NCBI GenBank assembly: GCA_963663365.2
Contig: CAXXIH010000008.1
Span: 1,860,001-1,924,000 of the forward strand
DNA length: 64,000 nt
Direction: 5' to 3'
Origin: G963663365 sp963663365
GTDB taxonomy: Bacteria > Hinthialibacterota > Hinthialibacteria > Hinthialibacterales > G963663365
The notes beneath the pieces are model-generated. The model saw only the letters and a list, made by a program, of their open reading frames with translations. It was not told the origin of the DNA and did no database searches. Below, piece by piece: positions 42,515-53,026 of the stretch (position 1 is its first letter; every line of letters starts with the position of its first letter). The position numbers were made by a program, and so were the translations under genes.

Positions 42515-45019
42515 CTATAGACATCGCAGTTGGGCATAAAAGAGATTATCCAGCTTGTGGCAGGAGTCCCTATGCAATTCCGCCTTATTTGCCCATGACA
42601 AAATACTTGTCTCATCGAGTGCATGGCGTTGAAGAGGCACACCATGATATTGGGATTCCGTTCGGATTTCGGAAAATCCTGCCAATACAATCGTGCCGGA
42701 GTTCTTTAGTAATCGCTTCGCGGCGCTCAATAGATTTGATGGATGTTGAAGCACTTCAATTCCTGAAAGCAAGAGAATTAAATCATTGGAATCCGCCTGG
42801 ACGGGAGCATCCTCTAAACGTCCGAACCAGATCGAATTCAATTGCGGATTCGCATAGCCGAGATGATAGGGACGCATCTCCATAACCAAATTCTTTTGCA
42901 TCGCCAATCTCTTATTAACATCGATCAGACTCTCAATATGATCCCAAGTCCACAACAAGATACTTTCCGGAGCCGGAATAGACTTAAGCAGCCCATCTAG
43001 ATATTGATTCCAAAACAAAGAAATGCGGTCATGAAGCCGATTATGCTGAAGTTGGCGGGCACGCAAAATATGCCGGTCGGAAAAATGCGTTGCAGTCGGC
43101 GCAGCATGGGGGCACTTCCGAAATATATTTAACATCTTTTCTACACGTGAAGACACGAGATGCTCTTTTCTCAAGCGTTCCTGCGCGCTCAAGATTAGAG
43201 ACTCTCTTTCATTGGGATTCTCGAGATATTTCCGATAAAGGTCTCCGGCTTCATCCAAATCCCTAAAGGCAGCGATTTCTATTCCTTCTTTGAAAATCTC
43301 GCCCTCAAAAACGGGGAGCCAATCCGTAAGCACAAATCCTCCGGCGGCAATGATATCCATAATTCGTGGATTTGCCGCGGTGGGGAGTTGCAGGCTATGG
43401 ATATTCAAGTTAATCGCGGTCTTTCGATAAAGCTCGGAAGCATCACGCTCCGGGCTCCATGGCAAATAGGCATCTTGAGACTCGGCAGGCAACACACGCA
43501 GCCAATCCGGCGGCCCGGCAACACGAAGCCCAAACGGCAACAAAGCCAGTATCATATCCAACCTTCGCCTGGCATTGGCCAGCGTATCCACAAGATAAGC
43601 CAGGCAAGTACTATCTGCGCCAAATCCTTTGCCCTTCGATGCACACCAGGCCCGCGCCAGTTGTAGAATTATGCCTCTTTCCGAAACCTCTAGAAGCGTC
43701 TCTTTTAAGTATCCTCGCAACTCGGCAAAAGGACTTTGTATCCGATATTGAACGGCCTCCTCAAGCCAATCCCGCACCGGCAAGGGCAAATCCGGCAAAC
43801 GCTCCCATGCGGATGGCGGAATGCCGAGAAAAACAAAATCATATTCAAGAGTTCCGAAATCAGGTTCGCGAATGGCAAATCGGGGGAAATGGTATAATGG
43901 CGCCAGATCAATTGGATTATGCTTCCTTAGGCAATCCAAATAAGCATCATCTGCCGAAAAAATATGTGTCTGCGTTGCATCGCCCGGACGAAGGGTATTG
44001 GTATAGAATTCCGGATCATCAGTAATCCATACGATCCTGTGTGACGGAATAGGCACGCGCGCCATAGATGTCACTTCGAACCATCCATCAGGAGTAAGGT
44101 GACGTCCGGCCATCGCATCCTCGGCAAGTTCATTGGCACAAAGAAAACTCGTCGGTTGAAAGTGAGCGAATTCATGAACAAGCTGGTACTGGGCGGCAAT
44201 TCCCCGTTGTAGTTCCAACATACGGACCGCCACACCTTTAGACTCCAATCCCTCCAAAAGAGTACGTATCAATGAGCCATGAATATAATCTCCGGTAGCC
44301 GTATAGCTCATAATCCGCATTTCGGAAACATCGAACGGCTGTGCTAAACGTTGGGCATAGGCATCGCGCGCGCGGATGAATTCCACTCGGGCATCTTTCA
44401 ACCGCTCCCAAAGTTGGCGTGTCGAGGCCAGGAACTCCTTATCGGGAGAACGAAAATCATTTGCATTTCCAAATAAAAGTGCAGTATCCGAATCCTCAAT
44501 CAAATACAGACAACTCTTAATAAGAACACCAACTAATCCATCAAGGACATTCTCTCCCACACTCCAAAATACTTGTGTGGAATTCACCAGCCAGTCAATC
44601 GGGCAAAGGGACAACGCCGCCATAAGCCGCAAAGGATCGGGCTCAATGATTATGATCCCACGCCGGGCGTCTGACGCGATATCCCGCTCCAACCGCACAG
44701 TGCCGCCGGTATAGTCAGGCCGAACATCCATTAGCAGATGAGCGTTGCGTTGCCAGGCAATCTCAATACCACGCTCAACGAGTTCTGAATCCTGCTGTGG
44801 AACGTTTCCGGTTAATACCCAGGTGGAAGAATCATGAGCCGATGGCAATGCCACACGCCAGGTGGCATGATCGATCGTGACAATAAGATTCTGCAATTGA
44901 GGGATGAGAGGCTCGAGAACCGTGACAAGTTCCGGATATCGTTTCTCAAGCAGGCCAATCCGCCGGTTAAGATCGTCTTTCCAGATTCCGGATATTTTAG
45001 AAAAAGGATGCTCGCTCAT
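42515..45019 (-). CDS. CgeB-type glycosyltransferase with a methyltransferase-like C-terminus
   Basis: 834 residues, soluble. Residues 200-600 hold a GT4-like fold of the CgeB/DUF3880 type; the clearest piece is the nucleotide-sugar half ANPRIMDIIAAGGFVLTDWLPVFEGEIFKEGIEIAAFRDLDEAGDLYRKYLENPNERESLILSA. After about residue 690 a small domain resembles a class I methyltransferase lacking its SAM-binding Gly motif (DLILLLSGIEVLQHPSNLLSAAKRLLKNSGTIVLAG). It probably builds or modifies surface glycans. The acceptor and donor are unknown. The small zinc-ribbon gene lies 48 bp upstream. Confidence 0.75.
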   Translation of the reverse strand: MSEHPFSKISGIWKDDLNRRIGLLEKRYPELVTVLEPLIPQLQNLIVTIDHATWRVALPSAHDSSTWVLTGNVPQQDSELVERGIEIAWQRNAHLLMDVRPDYTGGTVRLERDIASDARRGIIIIEPDPLRLMAALSLCPIDWLVNSTQVFWSVGENVLDGLVGVLIKSCLYLIEDSDTALLFGNANDFRSPDKEFLASTRQLWERLKDARVEFIRARDAYAQRLAQPFDVSEMRIMSYTATGDYIHGSLIRTLLEGLESKGVAVRMLELQRGIAAQYQLVHEFAHFQPTSFLCANELAEDAMAGRHLTPDGWFEVTSMARVPIPSHRIVWITDDPEFYTNTLRPGDATQTHIFSADDAYLDCLRKHNPIDLAPLYHFPRFAIREPDFGTLEYDFVFLGIPPSAWERLPDLPLPVRDWLEEAVQYRIQSPFAELRGYLKETLLEVSERGIILQLARAWCASKGKGFGADSTCLAYLVDTLANARRRLDMILALLPFGLRVAGPPDWLRVLPAESQDAYLPWSPERDASELYRKTAINLNIHSLQLPTAANPRIMDIIAAGGFVLTDWLPVFEGEIFKEGIEIAAFRDLDEAGDLYRKYLENPNERESLILSAQERLRKEHLVSSRVEKMLNIFRKCPHAAPTATHFSDRHILRARQLQHNRLHDRISLFWNQYLDGLLKSIPAPESILLWTWDHIESLIDVNKRLAMQKNLVMEMRPYHLGYANPQLNSIWFGRLEDAPVQADSNDLILLLSGIEVLQHPSNLLSAAKRLLKNSGTIVLAGFSEIRTESQYHGVPLQRHALDETSILSWANKAELHRDSCHKLDNLFYAQLRCL

Positions 45020-45066
45020 CGTGTATGCTGTCAGGCAAAACTATAGCACGGTGAACAAAAAATCCA

Positions 45067-45228
45067 TCATGCGCCATTATGGGGAGAATTGAGCGCATCA
45101 TAGGCCCGGCAAAATGGGCAATGCTTTTCGATCTTGCTCATAAATCGCCCATACAAGCTAAGAGGCCATTTGCGGCGGGCTATGCAAAAAGGACAACAGC
45201 GACAAATAAAAGCAAGCAGTTTCTGCAT
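45067..45228 (-). CDS. 53-residue double zinc-ribbon protein
   Basis: A small gene with a strong GGAGG seven nt before its ATG at 45228. The protein has two similar knuckles: CRCCPFCIARRKWP (residues 9-22) and HCPFCRAYDA (residues 36-45), each with a CPFC core. It should bind one zinc ion and may be a small regulatory or adaptor protein. It lies between the hybrid kinase gene and the glycosyltransferase gene, same strand, and would be cotranscribed with the latter. I do not recognise a named family. Confidence 0.7.
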   Translation of the reverse strand: MQKLLAFICRCCPFCIARRKWPLSLYGRFMSKIEKHCPFCRAYDALNSPHNGA

Positions 45229-45402
45229 AAGCTATCCTCCATTTTGCCGGTCGCTCCGGTCAAAATCCCCAGCGTCGGAGCTGAAGGCAACACTTATCTT
45301 ATGGACAGGGTACCAATCTTCATGTTACCCGTATAGAAGAAAAAAAGAGTAGAAAACAGAAGGCATAGCAAATGATAAAGGATGGCAGCAACTGAGCCCT
45401 GA

Positions 45403-48333
45403 CTATTCCAACATATCGGCAACAGTCCGCAATAACAGCTCGGGCGGACAAGGCTTTTGGAGCGTTTTTACTCTTGCGTCAATGCCACCGGTGAGCCTTG
45501 AGGAATCCGTGCTATAACCGCTCATAAACAACACTTTGGCTTTAGGATTTTCGGCGCGTACACGATCAAACACAGCGACTCCGCTCATTTTAGGCATGAC
45601 CATATCGAGAATAATAAGATCAATATCGTGTTGCCTTTCATGGAATTGTCTGAGTGCCTGTTCCCCATCGTTTGCCTCAATCACGGAATAGCCGTTTTCA
45701 GAAAGAATTCGCGCGGAAAGATCACGTACGACTTTTTCATCTTCGGCAAGCAATACAGTTCCTGTACCGCGCCGAATACTCTGATCTGGTTGATCGCACA
45801 CATCCTCTATTGTGCACTCCTTGACAGGAAGATAAACGTCAAATCTCGCGCCACTCCCCGGGCGGCTTATAACATCAACAAAACCGTCATGCTGCCGCAC
45901 GATCCCATAAACGGTTGCCAATCCAAGTCCCGTGCCTTTGCCAATCTCCTTGGTCGTGAAGAATGGCTCAAATAGATGTTCAAGAACATCAGGTGCCATG
46001 CCATCTCCATTATCACGTACCGATAGTTTTGCGTAACGGCCCGGCTCGGCGCCGTCATGCTGTAAGCATAAGTCGGCATCTAAGAGGAGCTCATCCGTCT
46101 CAAGAACTAAATTTCCTCCATGGGGCATGGCATCACGCGAATTGACACAGAGATTCATGATAACCTGTTCGATCATTCCCCGGTCCGCACAGATTGTGCT
46201 CATATCCTTGGCAAGATGTACCTCAAGCGCAATGTCTTCACCGATCACACGCCGAAGCATCTTGACCATATCTACAATAACTTCATTTAAATCGAGCGCC
46301 GTAGTCTGCGCAATCTGGCGGCGGCTGAATGTAAGAAGCTGCCGAACCAAGGATGACGCACGCTCTGCGGATTTACGGACTTCCTCCAAATCACGATATC
46401 GCTTCTCATCCGTTGGGAGCCCGAGCATTGCCAATTGCGTATAGCCCGTGATGGCTTGAAGAATGTTATTAAAATCGTGAGCGATCCCGCCCGCCAACTG
46501 TCCGATAGCCTGCATCTTCTGTGCCTGCTGAAGTTGCGCTTCCAGAGCAGCCTCTTGGGTTATATCACGCATAACCGCCACATAATTAGTAATCCCACCA
46601 GCGGAATTTCGGACAGGTGAAATGGTTATTTCCACTTGGAAGTAGCTTCCATCTTTGTGTTTGCTGGTTATACGACCTGACCAAACATTCCCGCTTTGCA
46701 CCGTTCCTTTAATTTCATGATAAAATTCTATGTCATGCTTGCCAACAATCATCATTTTGGCGTTCATTCCGATGGCTTCTGTAGATGAATACCCGGTAAT
46801 ACGCTCAAAAGCAGGATTTACGTATTCAATTATTCCTTCAGAATCAGCGACAATAATGGCCTCCGCCGCCTGTTCGATTGCGGTCGATTGAAGATTCCGA
46901 GCACTTTCCGCTTTCCTTTGCTCGGTGATGTTCAAACCAATAAAGACCGCTTCATTTCCATCAAGATATTTTTGGCCATAAAGAAGAAAGTGATTGATTT
47001 CACCATCCACAATAAATTCCGTCACGGCACTTTGCGTCCGATGTGTGGTGGCAAAAAATTCTTTTACAAACCGTGGGAATTCAGGATCTGCGCCAAGATA
47101 GCCAATCTCTTTGCCAACAATCTCATCTGCATCGATTTTCAATAAACGGCTCAGGAATTTGTTGATTCCACGATATTTGAGATCTGCCCCTACCCACGAA
47201 ACACAAGCCGGAACGGCATCTAAGACCGCCTGCAAATGGTCTTTCGTATGCTGTAGTTTCTTTTCGGCCGCCCTGCGTTCGGTAACATTCTGCGATACTT
47301 CTAGAACACAACGTTTTCCTTGATGATAAATTGGACGCGCGATCGTTTCCACAACACGATGCAGATTATTCTGTGCCACTCTGCCGCGAATTCGCCCGGA
47401 TTCAATAACCTCATCCTCCGAATGCGAATATTGAAAGCTATCGCGTCTATTTTTGATAATTTCATCTACGGCACAGTTGACCTTGCAGGGCTCATCCAGT
47501 CCACAAAAAACTTCGTAACATTTTTTCCCGGTTCCATCCCCAAATTCGTTCACGAATTTCCCGCTCATAAAGAGGATGTTGTAATCCTCATCCATTGCAG
47601 CGGCCAGATCGCCGATGTTCTCCAAGATTGTTAGCAGCTTAATCCGCTCCTCCTGGAACCGCCTTTTTGCAACCTTGTGTTCTGTTACATCTATGCCGAT
47701 CCCCCACTGTTCCCAACCTTCAACCTTAAGTAGATGAGTTGCATTCGTCCACGCAACGGTCCTCTTTTCTCCATTCTTGCATGTCAGTTCCCACTCCCAA
47801 TCTTGATATTTGAAGCCAATTTCTTTCCATTCATCTAGTTTTCGTTCAAGATACTCCTTGTCCGGATAGAGAATATCGAATGCTTTTGGATTTCTGACTA
47901 TTTCTTGCGCTAAATATCCCGTGACACGCTCGCATTCCCGGTTCCAGAATACGATATTTCCATTTTCATCCAGCGCATCGATCATAACAGGCATGTCATT
48001 GATAATTGGTGCAAGTTGATTGGTTCCAATTGGAATTCCTGGGGACTTTTCCGCTGTCTTTTGGTTCTTGCGCACAACAAAGAACGCGGGAATGCATAAA
48101 GTAGCTGCGCCTGCGAATTGGCAAAAGGCCGTGTAATGGAGAAATGGGAATTCAGATACCGGCCTGCCAAGATTCCATAGCAATAGGATCGCCTGAATCC
48201 CAAGACAGGCGCCCACACCAATAAGCAGAAAAAGCATCAGCGGCCGGTTGCGTAGACGTGAATACCAAAGAACTAAACCTAAAGCCAGAAGCATTCCAGC
48301 CGAAGCAAAACCCGCTATCGAAAAGATCATCAT
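45403..48333 (-). CDS. Multi-PAS hybrid histidine kinase
   Basis: 976 residues. Three N-terminal membrane helices (residues 1-95: FSIAGFASAGMLLALGLVLWY and others), then four PAS/PAC repeats (about 110-600; e.g. DNGNIVFWNRECERVTGYL-like and EGIIEYVNPAFERITGYSSTEAIG). The second PAS holds a Cys-rich patch, CYEVFCGLDEPCKVNCAVDEI, similar to Cys-rich PAS segments of the sigma54 activators in this window. Then HisKA (GGIAHDFNNILQAITGY), ATPase (DNGDGMAPDVLEHLFEPFF, GTGLGLATVYGIV) and a C-terminal receiver (LLAEDEKVVRDL, Asp in DLIILDMVMPKMSG). It likely integrates several redox or ligand signals at the membrane. Confidence 0.92.
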   Translation of the reverse strand: MMIFSIAGFASAGMLLALGLVLWYSRLRNRPLMLFLLIGVGACLGIQAILLLWNLGRPVSEFPFLHYTAFCQFAGAATLCIPAFFVVRKNQKTAEKSPGIPIGTNQLAPIINDMPVMIDALDENGNIVFWNRECERVTGYLAQEIVRNPKAFDILYPDKEYLERKLDEWKEIGFKYQDWEWELTCKNGEKRTVAWTNATHLLKVEGWEQWGIGIDVTEHKVAKRRFQEERIKLLTILENIGDLAAAMDEDYNILFMSGKFVNEFGDGTGKKCYEVFCGLDEPCKVNCAVDEIIKNRRDSFQYSHSEDEVIESGRIRGRVAQNNLHRVVETIARPIYHQGKRCVLEVSQNVTERRAAEKKLQHTKDHLQAVLDAVPACVSWVGADLKYRGINKFLSRLLKIDADEIVGKEIGYLGADPEFPRFVKEFFATTHRTQSAVTEFIVDGEINHFLLYGQKYLDGNEAVFIGLNITEQRKAESARNLQSTAIEQAAEAIIVADSEGIIEYVNPAFERITGYSSTEAIGMNAKMMIVGKHDIEFYHEIKGTVQSGNVWSGRITSKHKDGSYFQVEITISPVRNSAGGITNYVAVMRDITQEAALEAQLQQAQKMQAIGQLAGGIAHDFNNILQAITGYTQLAMLGLPTDEKRYRDLEEVRKSAERASSLVRQLLTFSRRQIAQTTALDLNEVIVDMVKMLRRVIGEDIALEVHLAKDMSTICADRGMIEQVIMNLCVNSRDAMPHGGNLVLETDELLLDADLCLQHDGAEPGRYAKLSVRDNGDGMAPDVLEHLFEPFFTTKEIGKGTGLGLATVYGIVRQHDGFVDVISRPGSGARFDVYLPVKECTIEDVCDQPDQSIRRGTGTVLLAEDEKVVRDLSARILSENGYSVIEANDGEQALRQFHERQHDIDLIILDMVMPKMSGVAVFDRVRAENPKAKVLFMSGYSTDSSRLTGGIDARVKTLQKPCPPELLLRTVADMLE

Positions 48334-48968
48334 AATTTAACTCAAATAAGGCTACAAATAAAAATAGGAAAAAAGAAAAACCGGTGTTGATTTCAATTCA
48401 TTGTTTCCTTGAAGCCCATAACCTTCCTCTCGGCAACAAAAAAGACAACAGGAACAACGACTTCCGAACCCGGACACGGCCGGATGCCAAACCGAATCGT
48501 GGGACAGAGAATCCACTTCAAACCGGGATTGCTATCTTTATTGTATCGCAATGGCATAGGCAAGCGTTCCGTGTTCAATATCCCTTCAGTGCAAAGCAAC
48601 GCGGGCGCGGTAGAGAATTGACAGATTTCACAACAAGTCGTTAGGCACTTATCGGCTACCTTACATCCAACCATAATAAGAACAGGCGGTTATACAGGTT
48701 GTAGCCGCTCCCCCTTTACTATAACTTCTATTCCCGGCTCTAAAAGAACCGGGATTTCATTATATCGGATGATCCAATTACTTTTTTGTCTCATTGTTAT
48801 GACAACTCAGAATACTCAACAATTGAACCTTCCAATTTACATCAATGTCGCAAAACAACGTCAATATTCTATACTACCTGGCCAGTGACTTATGGATCGT
48901 AAAGCCCGCTTATGCCCATGTATTTAAAAATTGAAATCTCCTATTTTCGTTTGAACGAGGAAATCCAA
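48334..48968. other. Intergenic region, divergent promoters, no gene supported
   Basis: 635 bp between the hybrid kinase (minus) and the DUF6259 gene (plus). Open frames at 48393-48674 (minus) and 48409-48621 (plus) overlap each other and lack ribosome sites; their Cys/His content is not ribbon-like. A hairpin TCCCGG (48733-48738) / CCGGGA (48750-48755) with an AT-rich 3' flank could be a transcription terminator or leader. Confidence 0.5.
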
Positions 48969-51900
48969 ATGATGCGAAATATTTTTCCGAAATATGCCCA
49001 TTTATTCCTGCTGTTTTCATTATCCATTTGTGGTTTTGCCGCAGATGCCTCCGGGAATCTTCATCCTTCCGCATGCGGTTGGAGCCTGCACAGCACATCC
49101 ACACAAGACTGGAAGTCACATGCAGGAAACGGCACGCTGCAGATTCACGAAGGCAGCCTTATCGCCGATCTCCCTGTCAATGCACGTTGCATATGGATTG
49201 TAACCACAGAACCGGTTTGGGTATATCGATATTCAGAACTCCAAATCACCTTTCGTGCCACGGGTATTGAAAACTCTCCTGAGACACCGTTGCTCGCCAT
49301 TCGCCCGGGCTCGATAGGACCGGTGACACCCGGTGCAAAGAACATGGAGAATCCTTTGGCCCGGGCCGGAGACGCCACGCTATGCCCGGTTCCATCCGAA
49401 CTCCTCGATGGTGAGATTCATACAATTTCAACGACCATCTGTCCTCCAATCCAAACCGAACAGATCGATCAAATCCAATTGACGCTGAACACAAATGAAA
49501 AGCCCGGACGCTTGGAGATTCTCGATCTTTCATTCATTGATCCGCAAATGGAAACACAGGGCAAGGTTCTATCATGCATCAATCTAAAACCCGGGATCAA
49601 AACTGAAGATCAAAATACTTGGGAGTTCCTTGCAATTCCGGAATCGAATATCAAAATCAACTCCATTGCCAAAGAGTCTATACCTGATACGAGTGATATA
49701 AGGTGTACAGGTATTCCATTTAGGCTCAACAACAACCAATCAGTTGCGGTAACCAGTATCGAAGAACGGGGCATTACCGGTTTTCCGGTCAAGCGGAAAT
49801 GCTCTGAGGTGGCGCTGCTGATGGGAACATATCTGGTTGGAGCAGACGGAGGATTCCGGTTCAAGGAGCGTGAGGAGATTCTTTATCCCGAACGACTATG
49901 TGTCAAAAAGACTTACACGGATGGCTCATTTGAGGCTTCATTTCCCTACAATCTATCGGCCAATGCTTATGTTGTAGCAACAACGGCAACGGTCTATACG
50001 GTTCCGGCCAATCCGAAAAAGACATTAAAGCGAATCGATATTGAAGAGAACATGTCATACGGGCAGGTGTTCCTTTTCGCGGCGTCCGCTTGGACAGAAA
50101 AAAACCCGCATCACCAAATCTCACAACCCGTGTTTCCTCCAAACCTAAAAACCACCCGGAAACAACAGGCACAGACAACAACACCAACCATCGATAGGCA
50201 AGGCAGCCGTTTTCATATTGAGAACGGCAACTACCGTGTGGAAATCGAAACCGAACCGGAATTTGAACTGATTTCGCTCTTTCATAAATCCCTAAACAAG
50301 AATCTGATCCTTGATCCGGCGCAGCTAATCGATCTTCGTTTGGGCAAAACTGATGCCGAACCGGTTTCATTGCGCCTGTCCTCTCATATTCTTGATAAAA
50401 ACACACTAACAATGAACCTCGTCCCGGCGACTCAACCGGAGGCGTTGCAGGTGTGTCTGGAAATCGAAGCCGATACAAGCACGTCCCTGAAAATGTCCCT
50501 GCGGATCGAATCGGGAAAAGACACGGAAAGCAGTTTTCATCTGCAGTTTCCCGATATTGCTCACACCAAAATCAGTGGCAAAGCAGCGGAAGACTACTAT
50601 CTATTCCCACGTAAGCGCGCGGCTTTAAGCAATGAACCGGCTCACCTTACGGGCGCTTATTCTGGAGAATTTCCCCTGCAATTCATCGATCTCTACTCCG
50701 GCGCCGAAAATTGCGGATTGGCAATTCACACACGCGACCTTCGGCTTGTACCCAAACGATTTTATCTCGACAAAAGCGAAACAGAAACAAGCCTTGGTAT
50801 AGACTATAGCTACCATCTGCCAATCGACTTAAAGCCGGGTGAAGTATTTGAAACACCCGCCACACTCATCGAGTTTCATGACGGTGATTGGCATACGCCA
50901 TTTCATAGCTACGTAAGCTGGACAAAAGAATGGTACAAGCCACACAAAGCCGCACGTGACCGTGTGCGCGATATCTTTATTTGCCGCCGTGACTATCCGA
51001 TAGGCGGAACAGGCTATTTATTCGATCTGGCGGAAGAGCGTTATACCATCCCCAAACTCATCGAAGAATCGCGTGAGGATTTGGGCGGCATCGATATGGT
51101 CGATATTTCAGGTTGGGCCTACTCGGAAACCCGGGGCCGTGTCGGAGCATACCGGCGCTACGAACTGGGCGGTAAAGATGAGTTGCGCAGAGGCATCGAA
51201 GAAAGCCACCGGCAGGGTGTTCCGGTCGGTTTTTATTTTGAAGGGTATCTGATCGATCCGCGCACCGATATCGGCAAAGCGAAGGGAGAGTCTTGGCAAC
51301 TCATCAGCCCGAATGGCTCACCAAAACAATGGGCAGGAAATGATGAAATGTTCATGTGCCCACATCATCCTGAATGGCAGAATTTTATGGCCGAAACTTT
51401 ATCGGCTGTGGCCGCCGAAACCGGAGTGGATGCTGTCTATATGGATCAATACGGTTTTGCGGGCGCGGATAAATCTTGCTTTGCATCCAATCACGGGCAT
51501 GCACCTGGAGCGCTACCAATTCAAGGCGAGCACCATATGCTTGAGGGAATCCGTAAGCGCATCGACAACCTCGATCATCCTGTCGCGCTTTATACCGAGC
51601 AAGTCCCGAATGATGTCTCCTCGCAATTGGTCGATGCTGCTTTCGCTTATGGAATGTATGGGCATGAGAATTACGTAAGTCCTGCAAAACTGAATCTTGC
51701 GCGATATGCGTTTCCTTCTTTCAAAATCATTGAACTTTTTCACCCGGGGATTGATCCCAAAGCCGCCGGTTCCGAAGATGTGAGACTCTGCTTCTTCCAT
51801 GGTCATGCTCTATGGCTTAAGGGACGGGCGCGATCATGGTACAGCAAAGAATGCCGCGATTTCATTAAGCGGGCTTATGCAACCTATCACGAGCATATCG

Positions 51901-52178
51901 ATGCTTTCACTTCCGATTGTGTTGAGCCGCTGATCGCTACTGAGCAGCGGGGGATATTTGCCAACCGTTTCTCAGCGGAGAATGAAGACATCATCACACT
52001 CTATAATGCCCACTATCACACCGTCCAGGATGAGTTTTTGACACTTAATGGCAATGCGCAATCGGTTGAAATGCTATGGGGAATTCGCGATTTCACGGCC
52101 AAGGCAAATGATGGCTCGATCACCGTCACAGGAAAATTCGATCCACATGAAGTGGCGTGCATAGCGGTAAAAAAATGA
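48969..52178 (+). CDS. Exported DUF6259 glycoside-hydrolase-like protein
   Basis: 1069 residues from the ATG at 48969 (GAGG upstream; frame opens at 48912). Signal peptide: YAHLFLLFSLSICGFAADASG. About 600 residues of beta-rich N-terminal domains precede a (beta/alpha)8-like region from about residue 665, which contains the family segments DIFICRRDYPIGGTGYL, GGIDMVDISGWAYSETRGR, VGFYFEGYLIDPRTD and ETGVDAVYMDQYGFAG. DUF6259 proteins resemble GH36/GH13-like sugar hydrolases; catalytic acids are not established. An extracellular or periplasmic glycan-degrading role is the best inference. The SDR gene starts 53 bp downstream. Confidence 0.78.
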   Translation: MMRNIFPKYAHLFLLFSLSICGFAADASGNLHPSACGWSLHSTSTQDWKSHAGNGTLQIHEGSLIADLPVNARCIWIVTTEPVWVYRYSELQITFRATGIENSPETPLLAIRPGSIGPVTPGAKNMENPLARAGDATLCPVPSELLDGEIHTISTTICPPIQTEQIDQIQLTLNTNEKPGRLEILDLSFIDPQMETQGKVLSCINLKPGIKTEDQNTWEFLAIPESNIKINSIAKESIPDTSDIRCTGIPFRLNNNQSVAVTSIEERGITGFPVKRKCSEVALLMGTYLVGADGGFRFKEREEILYPERLCVKKTYTDGSFEASFPYNLSANAYVVATTATVYTVPANPKKTLKRIDIEENMSYGQVFLFAASAWTEKNPHHQISQPVFPPNLKTTRKQQAQTTTPTIDRQGSRFHIENGNYRVEIETEPEFELISLFHKSLNKNLILDPAQLIDLRLGKTDAEPVSLRLSSHILDKNTLTMNLVPATQPEALQVCLEIEADTSTSLKMSLRIESGKDTESSFHLQFPDIAHTKISGKAAEDYYLFPRKRAALSNEPAHLTGAYSGEFPLQFIDLYSGAENCGLAIHTRDLRLVPKRFYLDKSETETSLGIDYSYHLPIDLKPGEVFETPATLIEFHDGDWHTPFHSYVSWTKEWYKPHKAARDRVRDIFICRRDYPIGGTGYLFDLAEERYTIPKLIEESREDLGGIDMVDISGWAYSETRGRVGAYRRYELGGKDELRRGIEESHRQGVPVGFYFEGYLIDPRTDIGKAKGESWQLISPNGSPKQWAGNDEMFMCPHHPEWQNFMAETLSAVAAETGVDAVYMDQYGFAGADKSCFASNHGHAPGALPIQGEHHMLEGIRKRIDNLDHPVALYTEQVPNDVSSQLVDAAFAYGMYGHENYVSPAKLNLARYAFPSFKIIELFHPGIDPKAAGSEDVRLCFFHGHALWLKGRARSWYSKECRDFIKRAYATYHEHIDAFTSDCVEPLIATEQRGIFANRFSAENEDIITLYNAHYHTVQDEFLTLNGNAQSVEMLWGIRDFTAKANDGSITVTGKFDPHEVACIAVKK

Positions 52179-52231
52179 AAAGCGTGTTAGACTGGGCAGA
52201 ATATTTGGCGATTCTATAAGTGGAGAAGATT

Positions 52232-52981
52232 ATGAAACTTGATGGAAAGCTTTGTTTGATAACAGGCGGAACCAAAGGCATTGGCGCAGCCACAGCCATT
52301 GAATTAGCCCGGCGTGGGGCGGATATAGCCATTAACGGTCGCAATCTGGACAACGAGGCAAAGGATGTCAAGAAAAAAATAGAATCGCTGGGCAAACGGT
52401 GTGAAATTCTAATCGGAAATATGGCTCATCCCGTCGATGCAGCGCGTTGCGTGCATGAAACCATCGAAAGACTGGGAGGAATCGACGTCTTGGTACATTC
52501 AGCGGGCGGCCCGGTGCCAGGCTATTTGCTCGATACGGAACCGGAGACTTGGTATGCAGCGTTTGATGTTCATGTTCATGCCAACTTTCATCTTTGCCGC
52601 GCAGCCGTTCCGGAAATGAAGAAACGCGGCGGCGGGGCGATCATCATGATCGGCTCAATCGCCGGTTTGCGAGGGATTCCAATGGCGCTGCCTTATGGCG
52701 TCGTAAAGGGAGTGCTGCCGCACTTTGCTCGTATGTTGGCCCGGCAATTGGCTGACGACAATATCCGCGTTAATTGCATCTCACCGGGAATTGTTCGTAC
52801 ACGCTTCCACGATGGGATGAGCGAAGAACAATATAAAATTAATACGGAACAACGCATTCCTTTGCACCGTGAAGGCACTCCGGATGAGATCGCGCATGCC
52901 ATCGCGATGGTTGTCGAGAACGATTACATCACCGGCGAAGAAATCATGGTGGACGGCGGCATCACCAGCCGGATGGCGTAA
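52232..52981 (+). CDS. Short-chain dehydrogenase/reductase
   Basis: 249 residues from the ATG at 52232 (GGAGA upstream; 52220 also in frame). Classical SDR: coenzyme motif TGGTKGIGAATA, NNAG equivalent HSAGGPVPG, catalytic Ser in IMIGSIAGL, and the YxxxK motif YGVVKG (Tyr154-Lys158 region). The C-terminal DGGITSRMA is typical. No signal peptide, so cytoplasmic. It follows the DUF6259 gene and lies next to RhaT, so sugar or sugar-acid oxidation (for example of rhamnose-derived intermediates) is possible; nothing in the sequence fixes the substrate. Confidence 0.9.
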   Translation: MKLDGKLCLITGGTKGIGAATAIELARRGADIAINGRNLDNEAKDVKKKIESLGKRCEILIGNMAHPVDAARCVHETIERLGGIDVLVHSAGGPVPGYLLDTEPETWYAAFDVHVHANFHLCRAAVPEMKKRGGGAIIMIGSIAGLRGIPMALPYGVVKGVLPHFARMLARQLADDNIRVNCISPGIVRTRFHDGMSEEQYKINTEQRIPLHREGTPDEIAHAIAMVVENDYITGEEIMVDGGITSRMA

Positions 52982-53026
52982 ACACTAGTCGTGCAATCGT
53001 TTAGGCAAAAGAAGGCAGCGAGTAAT

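Noticed and set aside
48393..48674. 93-residue open frame with several Cys between the hybrid kinase and the DUF6259 gene
   Set aside because: No ribosome site, no family resemblance, and an overlapping open frame on the other strand is equally long.
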